64,000 nt of DNA, from assembly GCF_020010925.1 (NCBI RefSeq), contig NZ_JAGJBZ010000001.1, forward strand, positions 3,198,501 through 3,262,500, given 5' to 3'. The stretch comes from Streptomyces griseiscabiei. Its GTDB lineage: Bacteria; Actinomycetota; Actinomycetes; Streptomycetales; Streptomycetaceae. The position numbers and the translations under genes are program-made. Below are positions 17,096 through 26,434 of the stretch, piece after piece (positions within the stretch are counted from its first letter, which is position 1; each line of letters opens with the position of its first letter). The notes beneath the pieces are model-generated. The model did not search any database, had not been told where the DNA came from, and saw nothing but the letters and a program-made list of their open reading frames with translations.

Positions 17096-18511
17096 TCAGC
17101 CGTCCGCGGACGGGGCCTGCGCGGTGAACCGGAAGTCCGGGACCCGCAGGGGCGGCATGGCCGTGCGCGGGAAGTGCATACCGGACTCGCGGGCCGGCGC
17201 CCGTTCGGTGCGGCCCGCCTCGACGGCGCGGGACAGGAGGGAGACGGGTGATTCGGCGAAGCGGAAGTCGTTCACGTACGCGGTGACGCGCCCGTCCTCC
17301 ACGAGGTGGACGCCGTCCCGGGTCAGACCGGTGAGGGTCAGGGTGCCCGCGTCCGTCGGGCGGATGTACCAGAGGCAGCCGACCAGCAGGGCGCGCCGGG
17401 TGGACCGGATCATCTCGGCCAGGGAGCGGTCCGCGCCGCCGTCCAGGACCAGGTTGCCCACGGCCGGCCGGACCGGGAGGCCCAGGCGGGCCGCGTCGGC
17501 GCGGGAGGCGGACAGGGAGGTGAGGACTCCGTCCTTCATCCAGTACGTGGCCGCCAGCGGCATTCCGTTGTCGGCGGGGTCGGCACCGGCCTGCACGGCT
17601 TCCCCGAAGGCGTCCGAGACCGCACCGTGCGAGAGCACGAACGGGCGGCACTCCAGGCCGGGTTCGCGGGGATCGCCGCGCAGGTTCAGCGGCAGCGCGG
17701 CGAGGGTGTCCCCGATCCGGGTGCCGCCGCCGGGGCGCGCGAAGACGGTGCGGCCCTCGGCGGCGTCCGCGGCTCCGCCGGCCCGGTACAGGGCGGTCAT
17801 CAGGTCGGCCACGGCGGCGGGAGCGAGCAGCACCTCGTACCGGCCTGGCGGCAGCTCCCGGTGCGGCAGCGGCTGCCGGACGCGTCCGGTGGTGGCGGCC
17901 TCCAGTCCGGGCAGGTCCATGCCGTGGAAGCCGTCCGCGACCGCGCCCGCCCATGCCGTACGGGAGCCGTCGGGGGTGCGGGCGTAGAGGTCGAGCGTGC
18001 TGGTCCCGAGGCGGTGGCGCCTGCGGACTCCGGCCGAGGTGCCCAGCCACGCCGTGCCGGTCCGGTGCTGTGCGAACCCGTGCAGGGCACCCTGGGAACG
18101 GCCCCGCGCGCGGACCAACTCCGGGATCAGCGCGGACAGTCGATCACGGGCGGGGACGGCTTCGGGGAGTCCGGCGGTGTCGAACGCGCCGTCGCCGCGG
18201 ATCGGCTCGGGCGCCGCGGTCCCCGTCCCCCCGGCCGCCGCCGGGGCGTCGGTCGGTGCCTCCGAGGCGCGTACCAGTTCCTCCAGGTGATGCCGGTCGC
18301 CGACGCTTCCGGAGACCGCCGCGCCGCCGCCCGGCCCGGCGCTGATCACCGTGACCCGGCGGGTGCCGCTCGCGCCGTTCGCGGTGATCTCGTCGCCCGC
18401 CCAGCGCAGCCACGCCGTGTCCGTGTCGTCGACGATCACGTCGCAGTGCGCGGCCCGGGACAGGGAGAGGGCGCGCTCGACGATCTCCTGCGGCGGCAGC
18501 GGGGTGTTCAA
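17096..18511 (-). CDS. TldE/PmbA-family protein
   Basis: The 471-residue protein has the TldD/PmbA fold pattern (HCDVIVDDTDTAWLRWAGDEIT near the N-terminus, conserved FRF and GCLWYIR segments toward the C-terminus) but no HExxxH zinc motif. It therefore corresponds to the non-catalytic TldE/PmbA partner. It begins 2 nt after the tldD stop and should form the TldD-TldE protease with it. Such proteases cleave short unfolded peptides and remove leader peptides in microcin maturation. Here the pair closes a nine-gene operon with two ATP-grasp ligases, so it may trim or hydrolyse a ligated intermediate. Confidence 0.88.
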   Translation of the reverse strand: MNTPLPPQEIVERALSLSRAAHCDVIVDDTDTAWLRWAGDEITANGASGTRRVTVISAGPGGGAAVSGSVGDRHHLEELVRASEAPTDAPAAAGGTGTAAPEPIRGDGAFDTAGLPEAVPARDRLSALIPELVRARGRSQGALHGFAQHRTGTAWLGTSAGVRRRHRLGTSTLDLYARTPDGSRTAWAGAVADGFHGMDLPGLEAATTGRVRQPLPHRELPPGRYEVLLAPAAVADLMTALYRAGGAADAAEGRTVFARPGGGTRIGDTLAALPLNLRGDPREPGLECRPFVLSHGAVSDAFGEAVQAGADPADNGMPLAATYWMKDGVLTSLSASRADAARLGLPVRPAVGNLVLDGGADRSLAEMIRSTRRALLVGCLWYIRPTDAGTLTLTGLTRDGVHLVEDGRVTAYVNDFRFAESPVSLLSRAVEAGRTERAPARESGMHFPRTAMPPLRVPDFRFTAQAPSADG

Positions 18512-18513
18512 CG

Positions 18514-20064
18514 TCAGTTCTCCTCACGGGAGTTGAGCACATTCACCTGGCGGAAGAGGGCCGCGGGGCTGCCGTGGCCGGCGGGGGCGGCCTGGAGCGG
18601 GCGTCCCTTGCCGCAGTGGAAGGCGCCGCACAGGAGATACGTCTGAGGGCCGCCCACCGCTTCCAGGGAGCGCCAGAAGTCCGTGGTCGTCGACTGGTAG
18701 GCGACGTCCCCGACCTGTCCGACGAGGCGTCCGGCGCGGATGCGGTGGAAGCGCTGGCCGGTGAACTGGAAGTTCTGCCGCCGGGTGTCGATGGACCAGG
18801 AGCCGTCGCCCACGACGTACAGGCCGTCCCGCACCCGGGAGATCAGTTCCGCCGTGTCCGGTCCGTCGGGGGCGGGCCGCAGGGAGACGTTCGGCATCCG
18901 CTGGAGCGGCTCCCGGTCGAAGGCGCCCGCGAAGGAGCAGCCGTTGGAGCGCTGGTACCCGGCGCGGGCCGCGCCCGCGCGGTCGACCTGGAACCCGCTC
19001 AGGACGCCCGCGCGCACCAGGTCCCAGCGCTGCGCGGCCACCGCCTCGGCGTCGTAGCCGATGGTGGCGAGACCGTGCGGGGCGGTGCGGTCGGCGGTGA
19101 CGTTCATGGCGGGCGAGCCGTAGCGCAGGGTGCCGACCGCGTCCGGCGAGGCGAACGAGGTGCCCGCGAAGGACGCCTCGTGCCCGAGGGCCCGGTCCAG
19201 TTCGGTGGCGTGGCCCACGGTCTCGTGCAGGGTCAGCCACAGGTTCGTGGGGTCGATCACGAGGTCGTACGTGCCCGGCCGCACCGTCGGGGCGGCCGCC
19301 TTCTCGGCCAGCAGGGCGGGCAGTGCGGCGAGTTCACCGTCCCAGTCCCACCCGGTGCCGAGCAGATACTCCCAGCCCCGGCCCGTGGAGGGCGCCGTGC
19401 TGCGCAGGCTCACCAGCCGGCCGCCGGCCGGGTCCACGGTGTGGGCGGTGAACTCCGGCAGCACCCGCACCCGTTGCTGGAGGACGCGGTTGCCCGCGGT
19501 GTCCGCGAGGAACGTGCACTCCCGTACGGCCTGGAGCGCGGCGTCCGCGTGCCGGACCCCGAGGGCGGCGAGGAGCCGGGCGCTGTACTCGCCGAGCACG
19601 GCCGTCCGCTCCTGCCCGGACACCTCGAACGGGTCGGTCTCGTACGCGGAGATCCACGTCCGCTCCCCGTACACGGGCTCCGGCGCGAGGTCGACGCGAC
19701 GGCCGCCGAGGCGGCGGGCGTCCCCGGCGGCCCGCACCGCCTCCTCGACCGCGCCGACGGCCGCGTCGGCACCGCCCGCGGAGCGTGCCGCGAAACCGCG
19801 GGCGCCCTCGTGCAGGACCCGCACGGAGAACCCGGCGCTCACCGTGTCGGACGCGCCGGCGGGACGGGCGTCGCGCAGCCGCCAGGACGCGTCGCGTACG
19901 TGCTCGGCACGGAACTCCGCGTGCCCGACGCCGAGTTCACGGGCCCGTTCGAGCGCGGCCTCGGCCACGCGGCGCTGCTCGGCGTGGTCGAACTGCGGGC
20001 TGATCGCGCGGGCGGACTCGTGGGCGGGCTTGTGGCCGGAGTCGCGGGTGGTCGCACGGCCCAT
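18514..20064 (-). CDS. TldD-family metalloprotease
   Basis: The 516-residue protein carries the TldD zinc motif HETVGH at 280-285, followed by ELDR, and conserved GDGSWSIDTRRQNFQFTG and CGKGRP segments near the C-terminus. It is expected to form the active subunit of a heterodimeric zinc protease with the next gene. The ATG at 20064 was chosen for the AAGGAG about 10 nt upstream; earlier in-frame codons would run through the 3' end of the MFS gene. It follows the exporter by 28 bp. The substrate is unknown. Confidence 0.9.
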   Translation of the reverse strand: MGRATTRDSGHKPAHESARAISPQFDHAEQRRVAEAALERARELGVGHAEFRAEHVRDASWRLRDARPAGASDTVSAGFSVRVLHEGARGFAARSAGGADAAVGAVEEAVRAAGDARRLGGRRVDLAPEPVYGERTWISAYETDPFEVSGQERTAVLGEYSARLLAALGVRHADAALQAVRECTFLADTAGNRVLQQRVRVLPEFTAHTVDPAGGRLVSLRSTAPSTGRGWEYLLGTGWDWDGELAALPALLAEKAAAPTVRPGTYDLVIDPTNLWLTLHETVGHATELDRALGHEASFAGTSFASPDAVGTLRYGSPAMNVTADRTAPHGLATIGYDAEAVAAQRWDLVRAGVLSGFQVDRAGAARAGYQRSNGCSFAGAFDREPLQRMPNVSLRPAPDGPDTAELISRVRDGLYVVGDGSWSIDTRRQNFQFTGQRFHRIRAGRLVGQVGDVAYQSTTTDFWRSLEAVGGPQTYLLCGAFHCGKGRPLQAAPAGHGSPAALFRQVNVLNSREEN

Positions 20065-20092
20065 GCGGGGGCTCTCCTTCAAGGCCTGGCGG

Positions 20093-21427
20093 TCACGTCG
20101 TGACCGTGGGTTCGGGTGTCTCCCGGGGCGGGGGCGAGCCCCGGTGCACGTCGTCGTCCGGGCCCGGGTCGAGGTCACCGTCCGCCGTGTCCCGTTCCGC
20201 CGTGTCCTGTTCCGCCGGGCCCCGCTCGGCCGGTACGCCGCGCACCGCGCCGGTCATCAGCACCGCCACGGCCAGGGCGCAGCCCGTCAGCAGCCACCAC
20301 AGGGTGTTCGCGCCGTGGTCCAGCGCGCTGGTGACCAGGAGCGGGGTCATCGCGTTGGCCAGGCCGATGAACAGCTGGTTGAACGCCAGGTAGGAGCCGC
20401 GCCGCTCGTCCGGGGAGAGGGCGGTCAGCAGCGTCAGTACGGCCTGGGAGGCCAGGAGTTCACCGACCGTGTAGATCACCATGGCGGCGATCAGGACGAC
20501 GGTGCGGGGCGTCGGCGCGAGGTGGGCCGCGGCGGCGAGGGCGGCGGGCAGGGCGATGTGCAGGACCGCGCCCACCGCGACCAGGACGGCGGGCCGCACC
20601 CGTTCCACCCGGTGCGCCACGGGGACCTGGAACACGGCCAGGACCACGGTGTTCAGGGCGAACAGCACACTCGTCGTCCACGCGGGCGCGCCGACGTCGC
20701 GCACCAGGTGCACCGGCAGCGCCACCTCCACGCTCACCGCGATGATCCACAGACCGGCGCCCGCGGCGACCACCCCGCGGAACGGGCCGCTGCGCCAGGG
20801 CCGGGCCTTCTCCGCCGTACCGGACCCGACCCCGGCCTTCGCCGGACGGGACGCGGGCAGCGCGACGTACAGCAGGGCGGCGAGCGCGATGCACACCGCG
20901 TTGCCCGCCCCGACGCCGTGCAGCACCTCCGGCGACGCGGAGGCGGTCAGCCCCGCCGCGAGCGCGCCGAGCCCGAACCCGGCGTTGAACAGCGCACGGG
21001 ACAGCGCCATCCAGCGTCCCGGTGGCTCCTCGCCCGCCAGCACCTTCGCCAGCGCCGGGGTGGCCGCCTGCTCGGTGCGCATGGTGAGCGCGACCAGCAC
21101 GCTCAGCACCAGGAACGGCCAGAACGAGTCCACCAGGAGGTACCCGGCGAACGCGGACGCCCGCACCACCGTGCTGACCAGCAGCACCTGCCGGGGGCCG
21201 AACCGGTCGATCAGCCGTCCCACGTACGGAAGCAGCGGCAGGGCGAGCAGCGCGGCCACCGTGAGGGCGGCGCCGATCCGGGTGAGCGAGGTGTCCAGGA
21301 CGGACTGGAAGAACAGCAGGGAGAACGGGTAATAGATGCCCATGCCCACGGAGTTGGCGAAGGTGGCGCCCGCGAAGGCGGGCACCCCGGGCCCCGTCGG
21401 CAGCGCCCGGCGCAGTTGCCTCAGCAC
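20093..21427 (-). CDS. MFS transporter, probable product exporter
   Basis: The 444-residue protein has about twelve hydrophobic segments, a GRLIDRFGPR loop between helices 2 and 3 typical of the major facilitator superfamily, and a hydrophilic acidic C-terminal tail (about 400-444). The likely GTG start at 21427 overlaps the ATP-grasp stop by 7 nt, so it is coupled to the ligase. By position it probably exports the pathway product or confers self-resistance. Substrate specificity cannot be read from sequence. Confidence 0.87.
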   Translation of the reverse strand: MLRQLRRALPTGPGVPAFAGATFANSVGMGIYYPFSLLFFQSVLDTSLTRIGAALTVAALLALPLLPYVGRLIDRFGPRQVLLVSTVVRASAFAGYLLVDSFWPFLVLSVLVALTMRTEQAATPALAKVLAGEEPPGRWMALSRALFNAGFGLGALAAGLTASASPEVLHGVGAGNAVCIALAALLYVALPASRPAKAGVGSGTAEKARPWRSGPFRGVVAAGAGLWIIAVSVEVALPVHLVRDVGAPAWTTSVLFALNTVVLAVFQVPVAHRVERVRPAVLVAVGAVLHIALPAALAAAAHLAPTPRTVVLIAAMVIYTVGELLASQAVLTLLTALSPDERRGSYLAFNQLFIGLANAMTPLLVTSALDHGANTLWWLLTGCALAVAVLMTGAVRGVPAERGPAEQDTAERDTADGDLDPGPDDDVHRGSPPPRETPEPTVTT

Positions 21428-22695
21428 GGCGCGTCGACGGCGGGCGCCAGCATGACGGCCGCGGTGTCCGCCCAGCGGGCCGCCTCGGCGGGGGTGTCCG
21501 CCCGGACCACCACATGTCCGAGGACGTCGGCGTTGCTGCGCGGCCGGCGCACCTCGCCTCCCGGAGCCGCGTACAGGTCGACGGCGACCACACCGGGCAG
21601 CCGCCGTACCAGGTCCTCGCCCTCGAACCCGCGCAGTACGCCGTCGTCGGCCGCCGTCAGATAGCGGGACGCGGCGGCCCGGGTGTGCTCCACCACGACC
21701 TCGGGCTCCTGCCCGACGTGCAGCCTGACGACCTCGCGCAGCAGGTCGAGGCCGGTGGCCTCGTGGATGATCCGGCCGATCTGGGCGCCGCCCATCCGGG
21801 CGTTGATCTCCACCAGGCGGGGCCCGTCGGGGGTCACCTTGATCTCGACGTGCGCGGCGCCGAAGTCGTGGCCGATCGCCTTGAGCGCGTCGAGCGCGGC
21901 CCGGGTGACCTCGTCGCGCACGGAATCGGGAAGCTGGGTCGGGAACGTCTCGCCGGTCTCCACGAAGTACGGGTGCGCGGTGAGCGCCTTGTCGGTGACG
22001 CCGACGACCTGGGGCCCCTTGGCGGTGGTGAGCACCTCCACGCTCAGCTCGTAGCCCGTCAGATACTCCTCCACCAGCACACCGCCGGGCTTCGCCATGC
22101 CGCGCATGTCGACCGGGGACGCCGTCAGTTCGTCGTAGTGCGCGGCCACCTCGTCGGTGTCGCGGCACAGCCGCACCCCGATGCTCGCGGACTCGGTGAG
22201 CGGCTTGACGACACAGGGGAAGCCGATCGACCGGGCGGCGGCGACCGCGTCCTCGCGTGCCGTCGCCCGGCTGAACCGCGGTGCGGGGACGCCGAGTTCG
22301 GCGCAGACCTCGCGGGTCCGCAGCTTGTTGCGGGCGGTCCGCGCGGCCTCGGGGTCGAGGCCGGGCAGACCGAGCCGGCGGGCGGTCTCGGCGACCACGG
22401 GGACGTAGTAGTCGATGACCGCGAGGACCCCGGCGAGGTCGCCCCGCTCGGCGTACGGGCGCAGCGCCTCGGTGACGGAGGCGCTGTCCCGGGTGTCGGC
22501 GTCCACGATCGCGTGCACGGTCCGCTCGATGAGGGAGCGCGCGGCCTCGGACGTGGCGTAGCGGCTGAGGTCGTCGGTGACGAGGATCGGGCTCAGTCCC
22601 AGCTCGCGGGCGCGCAGCAGGGGCTGGAGGCCGTACTCGCCCCGCCCGGTCTCGACCACGGCGATCAGGGGCCCGTGGGGGCGGGCGTCAGACAT
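21421..22695 (-). CDS. ATP-grasp ligase
   Basis: The 424-residue protein has an ATP-grasp fold: ATP-binding Lys164 (CVVKP), a serine-rich loop (TESASIGV), and the metal-binding residues Glu284, Glu296 and Asn298 (VEIKV and VEINARMGG). Such enzymes activate a carboxylate as acyl phosphate and join it to an amine, often an amino acid. It overlaps the acyltransferase upstream by 8 nt and the MFS gene downstream by 7 nt. Together with the circularly permuted ATP-grasp two genes upstream it suggests two successive amide-forming steps. The substrate is unknown. Confidence 0.9.
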   Translation of the reverse strand: MSDARPHGPLIAVVETGRGEYGLQPLLRARELGLSPILVTDDLSRYATSEAARSLIERTVHAIVDADTRDSASVTEALRPYAERGDLAGVLAVIDYYVPVVAETARRLGLPGLDPEAARTARNKLRTREVCAELGVPAPRFSRATAREDAVAAARSIGFPCVVKPLTESASIGVRLCRDTDEVAAHYDELTASPVDMRGMAKPGGVLVEEYLTGYELSVEVLTTAKGPQVVGVTDKALTAHPYFVETGETFPTQLPDSVRDEVTRAALDALKAIGHDFGAAHVEIKVTPDGPRLVEINARMGGAQIGRIIHEATGLDLLREVVRLHVGQEPEVVVEHTRAAASRYLTAADDGVLRGFEGEDLVRRLPGVVAVDLYAAPGGEVRRPRSNADVLGHVVVRADTPAEAARWADTAAVMLAPAVDAPC

Positions 22696-23812
22696 GGGTG
22701 TTCCTCGAGGGTCGGGTCAGCGGCAGCAGATAGGAGTGCTGGGTCTCGGCGGTGCAGCCGCGGGAGAGCTTGGCCTCCTCGCTGCCGAGGCCGTAGTGGA
22801 TGGCTTCGATCCCGAACCGGGCCGCCGCCTCGACGGGGAAGTAGTAGAGGGTCTCGAAGTACAGCGGGAGCCGGTCCTGGTAGGCGTAGTCGAAGCCCGC
22901 CTGCCGCGCGTACCAGTGGCTGCCGAACCGCAGCAGGGTGCCGAAGCCCCGGATGTCGCCGTCGCCGACCGCCAGCGCCACCTGGGCGTCGGCACCGAAC
23001 GCGGCGATCATCTCGTGCAGCACCTGCTCGGTCTGCCCGGCGGTCCAGGTGTGGCCGTACTTGGCCATCAGCTCCGCCTCCAGCGCGCCGAGCCGGGGCA
23101 CGAGACCGGCGCTCAACGGCTCGATCCGCAGTTCGATGCCGGCCTCCCGCACCCGGCGCCGCTCGGTGAGGATCCGGCGGCGGCGGCGCGCGGAGACCAG
23201 GGTCAGATACTCGTCGAAGCCGCCGGGGCCCACGCGCAGCGAGCTGTAGCGGCCCGAGTCGTGGTGCGCGTAGCCCCGTTCGCCGAGGATCTGCCGCAGC
23301 AGGGTGTCGCCGTCCTCCACGAAGGGGTACGCCACCGAGGCCGCGCCCCGCTCGGCGGCGAGCCGTTCGGCCTCGGCGACCAGCGCCTCCACCTGGTCCC
23401 GGCCGGTGCCGGCGAGCCTCGGCACCCGGCTGCGCCCCATGTGCCGCCCTCCGCACACCAGCGTGGGCAGCAGGCTCTCGGCGGGGCTCGCGGGCAGCGC
23501 CGCGAGGATCTCGGCGGCGCCCTCGCGACCGGCCTCGGCGGCGGCCCGCAGCATGGTGTCCGGGCGGCCGAGGACCCAGGGCGCGGTGTCGTCGGCCAGG
23601 GCGGTGGCGAGCCCGGCGACCGTACGGCCGTCCTCGTCGAGCAGCAGATAGCGCATCGGGGAGCCCGCGGTCCGCTCCGCGACGGCCAGCCAGCGTTCAC
23701 CGAGGAAGAGGTCCTCGGGCCGCAGCAGTTCGGCCCAGTCGGCGCGCGGGAGGTCGGCGGCCCGGGAGAACGCGCGCACCGCGGGCGGCGCGACGGTCGG
23801 CTCGGTGCTCAT
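22688..23812 (-). CDS. FemAB/GNAT-like acyltransferase (peptidogalycan-biosynthesis type)
   Basis: The 374-residue protein resembles FemAB-like or DUF482 proteins, with a duplicated GNAT fold. Visible pieces include FLGERWLAVAE, GFDEYLTLVSARRRRRIL and the C-terminal YYFPVEAAARFGIEAIHYGLG followed by AKLSRG. Members transfer aminoacyl or acyl groups to amines. The ATG at 23812 follows GGAAGGA. A 46-bp gap separates it from the circularly permuted ATP-grasp upstream, and it overlaps the downstream ligase by 8 nt. Aminoacyl transfer from tRNA is possible but cannot be shown from sequence. Confidence 0.8.
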   Translation of the reverse strand: MSTEPTVAPPAVRAFSRAADLPRADWAELLRPEDLFLGERWLAVAERTAGSPMRYLLLDEDGRTVAGLATALADDTAPWVLGRPDTMLRAAAEAGREGAAEILAALPASPAESLLPTLVCGGRHMGRSRVPRLAGTGRDQVEALVAEAERLAAERGAASVAYPFVEDGDTLLRQILGERGYAHHDSGRYSSLRVGPGGFDEYLTLVSARRRRRILTERRRVREAGIELRIEPLSAGLVPRLGALEAELMAKYGHTWTAGQTEQVLHEMIAAFGADAQVALAVGDGDIRGFGTLLRFGSHWYARQAGFDYAYQDRLPLYFETLYYFPVEAAARFGIEAIHYGLGSEEAKLSRGCTAETQHSYLLPLTRPSRNTHV

Positions 23813-23858
23813 GACGGTGGTCCTTCCGAGCGGTGGGGAGGGGTGTCCGTGGGCCACC

Positions 23859-25394
23859 TCATCGCGCGGTCCCGACGGTGAAGACGCCGGTGGTACGGGT
23901 CAGCGGGTTGGAGCCGTAGTTGACGACGGCGGAGGCGGAGGCCGGCGCGGCGCGGACGTCGGTGCCGGCGTAGCCCTGCGGCGTGAGGAACAGGCCCCAG
24001 GCCGCGACCCAGTCGGAGCGGGCGCCGGTGGCGGGGTCGAGGACGGGCTCGGCGCGGGGCAGGACGCGACGCTGGACGATCCAGCGGTTGCCCAGTCCGG
24101 TGAGGGGGCCGGTGGCCTCGGACAGCCGGTCCCGGAGCAGGCCTGCCCAGTGGTCCGGTGCGCACTCCCAGCCGGGGATCACGCCGGTGCCCCCGAAGTC
24201 GCGCAGCGGCTTGAGGAGCAGCTCGGTGCGGTGTTCCCGGCAGAAGGACAGCAGGTCGGTGACCGTCTCACCGGGGTGCGGGCCGGGTGTGGGCGGGCCG
24301 TCGGCGAGGAGCCGGGTCCATGGGAGAAGCCGGTCGGTGAGGGCGCGTTCGGCCTCGGTGAAGGGTGTGGCGGGGTCGGAGAGGAGCGCGAGGGCGCCCT
24401 TGTTGGAGTAGAGGGAACTGTCCATGGGCGTCCACAGGACGGCTCGGCCCTCTTCGTGGGCGCGGAAGGCGAGTTCGGCGCGGGCGGCGGAGGCCGGGTC
24501 CGCGCAGAGGTCGTCGACGGTGAAGAAGCGCAGGACCACATCGACGGGTGCGCCGTCGAGACGGAGCCGGTCACCCTGCTCGGTGAGGCCGTCCAGTTCA
24601 CCGAGGGTGAAGGGCAGGCCGAGGTCCCGCATCATCTCGGCGAGGGCGTGCAGCAGATGACCGAAGGCGGCCAGTCCTCCCGGGGCGCAGACCAGGCCGA
24701 CCCGGGGCTCCCGGCCGCCGCCGGTGAGGGGCAGGGCCGCCTCGCGCAGAGCGGTGGCCATGCGTTCCCCGATGTGGACGTGGTCCAGCCCGTGCTCGGC
24801 GGCGAAGGCCGCGAACGCGGGGTGGGTGAGCAGGGCCCGCTGCATCTGGGAGCGGTCGGTGCCACCCAGGTCGCTGGCTATGTTGAACTCCAGCAGCTTG
24901 AACGCGCCGCCGTCGTGATAGAGGTCGGCACGGCCGTAACGGGTGGCCCGGCCGCGGGCGTCGGCGAACCGGGAGATCACCGCGGCCCGGTCCGGGGCGA
25001 TGCCCAGGGCGTCGCAGTACCGGGCCGTGTCCCCGCCGAACAGCCGCCCCGGCAGCGAGACGAGCAGTGCGAACAGGTCCTGGACATCGGCCGCGGCCCG
25101 GCTCAGCTCGGGACCGTCCACGAAGAGCGGGCGGGAGAGCATCCGCGCCCCCCAGCACTCCTGGAAGGCCGGGGGGAAGACGGTCTCCTGGACGGCGTCG
25201 GCGAGCCGGGGGTCGCGGAGATACGCCTCGGTGACGGCGGCGGCGGTGCCGGCGACCGCCGTGGCGTGGACGGCGGCCGGCTCCGGTGCCGTCACCCGGG
25301 CCGTCTCCGATACCGCCACGTGCGCCGTCCCCGGTGCCGTCTCGCGCACCGCCTCCGCCGCCGTCCCCGGCGTCATGACCGGTCTGGGCGTCAC
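23859..25394 (-). CDS. Circularly permuted ATP-grasp / glutathionylspermidine-synthase-like protein
   Basis: The 511-residue protein has an Ala/Thr-rich N-terminus (1-55), then a fold with KLLEFNIASDLGGTD at about 167-180, VGLVCAPGG, and LLLKPLRDFGGTGV in the C-terminal half. These match circularly permuted ATP-grasp proteins, which make amide bonds. The GTG at 25394 overlaps the SIS gene stop as GTGA; an ATG six codons later is an alternative. It is probably the first ligase of the pathway. The acceptor and donor are unknown, though the neighbouring gamma-glutamylcyclotransferase makes a glutamyl group plausible. Confidence 0.82.
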   Translation of the reverse strand: MTPRPVMTPGTAAEAVRETAPGTAHVAVSETARVTAPEPAAVHATAVAGTAAAVTEAYLRDPRLADAVQETVFPPAFQECWGARMLSRPLFVDGPELSRAAADVQDLFALLVSLPGRLFGGDTARYCDALGIAPDRAAVISRFADARGRATRYGRADLYHDGGAFKLLEFNIASDLGGTDRSQMQRALLTHPAFAAFAAEHGLDHVHIGERMATALREAALPLTGGGREPRVGLVCAPGGLAAFGHLLHALAEMMRDLGLPFTLGELDGLTEQGDRLRLDGAPVDVVLRFFTVDDLCADPASAARAELAFRAHEEGRAVLWTPMDSSLYSNKGALALLSDPATPFTEAERALTDRLLPWTRLLADGPPTPGPHPGETVTDLLSFCREHRTELLLKPLRDFGGTGVIPGWECAPDHWAGLLRDRLSEATGPLTGLGNRWIVQRRVLPRAEPVLDPATGARSDWVAAWGLFLTPQGYAGTDVRAAPASASAVVNYGSNPLTRTTGVFTVGTAR

Positions 25395-26434
25395 AGCTTC
25401 ACCGACCGGATGGCCGATGCCCAGGGCTCCGCCTCCAGGTGGGTGAGGTCGGGGCTGGCGCCGGTGCGGGCGGCGGCCAGGGAGACCAGTCGCTGGAAGG
25501 GGACGACCGACACCAGCGGACGGACGAGATCGGGCACGGCGGCGAAGGGCAGCGCGGCACCGGGGTCGTCGGCGCAGTGGTGGACGGGGGCGCCCAGCGC
25601 GCGCAGGACCCGCTCCAGGTCGGCGGTGCGGCCGGCGTCGGGTCCGGCGGGGCGCAGCAGGAAGCCGGCGGTGGTCGCGGAGAAGACGGCGGGGGTGCCG
25701 TGCAGGGCGAACTCGGTGTGCAGGGCCTCGGCCCAGCGGTAGGTGCCCTCCTTGATCTTCAGCGCGGCCTCGGCGGCGGTGATCGCGTCGAGTCCGGTGC
25801 CGGTGACCAGAACCGGTCCGGCGGCGTCGGCCAGGGCGTCCACGGCCTCCGGCGCGAGGGGGAGTTCCAGGGTGCGGGACAGTGCCCCGGGGACCTGGGC
25901 GAGCGCGGCGGTCAGCGGGGCCCCCTCCTCGCCGAGGGCGGTGGCGACCAGGCGGGCGAGCAGGGTCAGCGCGGTGGTGTAGGAGACCGTGTGGGTGCTG
26001 GCCGCCTCCTGGGGGCAGGTGCGCAGGACCGTGTCGGCGACGGGTTCGGCCGGGCCCTCGCCGGTGACGGCGACCGTGGTGGCACCGGCCTCGGCGGCGC
26101 GGCGGAGCACGTCGTTGGGGCAGGCCTTGGTGCCCCGGTGGCTGACCACCACGATCTGGTCGGCGGCGGTGACCCCCTCGGTCAGGGCCAGGTCGTGGGC
26201 GTCGAGGGCGGCGGCCCGTACCCGTCCGCCGGTCAGCAGCCGGACCCAGGCGGCGGCGGTCCGGCAGGCGTGCAGGGAGGTGCCGATGCCGGTGAAGACC
26301 AGGGGACGCGCGGGGTCGAGGACCGGGACCGGGGTCGACAGGAGGGCGGCCACGGCCTCGGGCTGGGAGGCGACATGGCGGTCGTAGGCGGCGGACCCGC
26401 CGGGCTCCGGGGCGGTGGGGGGCTGGGTGGTCAT
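25391..26434 (-). CDS. GlmS-like SIS domain protein lacking the amidotransferase domain
   Basis: The 347-residue protein corresponds to the isomerase half of glucosamine-6-phosphate synthase, with two SIS domains. GTSLHACRTA near residue 50 replaces the GlmS GTSYHA segment. KIKEGTYRWAEALHTEFALHG corresponds to the GlmS LKLKE...HAEA...ELKHGP stretch. No N-terminal glutamine amidotransferase domain is present. The ATG overlaps the GNAT stop (ATGA). It may bind a sugar phosphate or other phosphorylated amino compound. A separate amidotransferase partner would be expected, and none is complete in the window. Confidence 0.85.
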   Translation of the reverse strand: MTTQPPTAPEPGGSAAYDRHVASQPEAVAALLSTPVPVLDPARPLVFTGIGTSLHACRTAAAWVRLLTGGRVRAAALDAHDLALTEGVTAADQIVVVSHRGTKACPNDVLRRAAEAGATTVAVTGEGPAEPVADTVLRTCPQEAASTHTVSYTTALTLLARLVATALGEEGAPLTAALAQVPGALSRTLELPLAPEAVDALADAAGPVLVTGTGLDAITAAEAALKIKEGTYRWAEALHTEFALHGTPAVFSATTAGFLLRPAGPDAGRTADLERVLRALGAPVHHCADDPGAALPFAAVPDLVRPLVSVVPFQRLVSLAAARTGASPDLTHLEAEPWASAIRSVKL

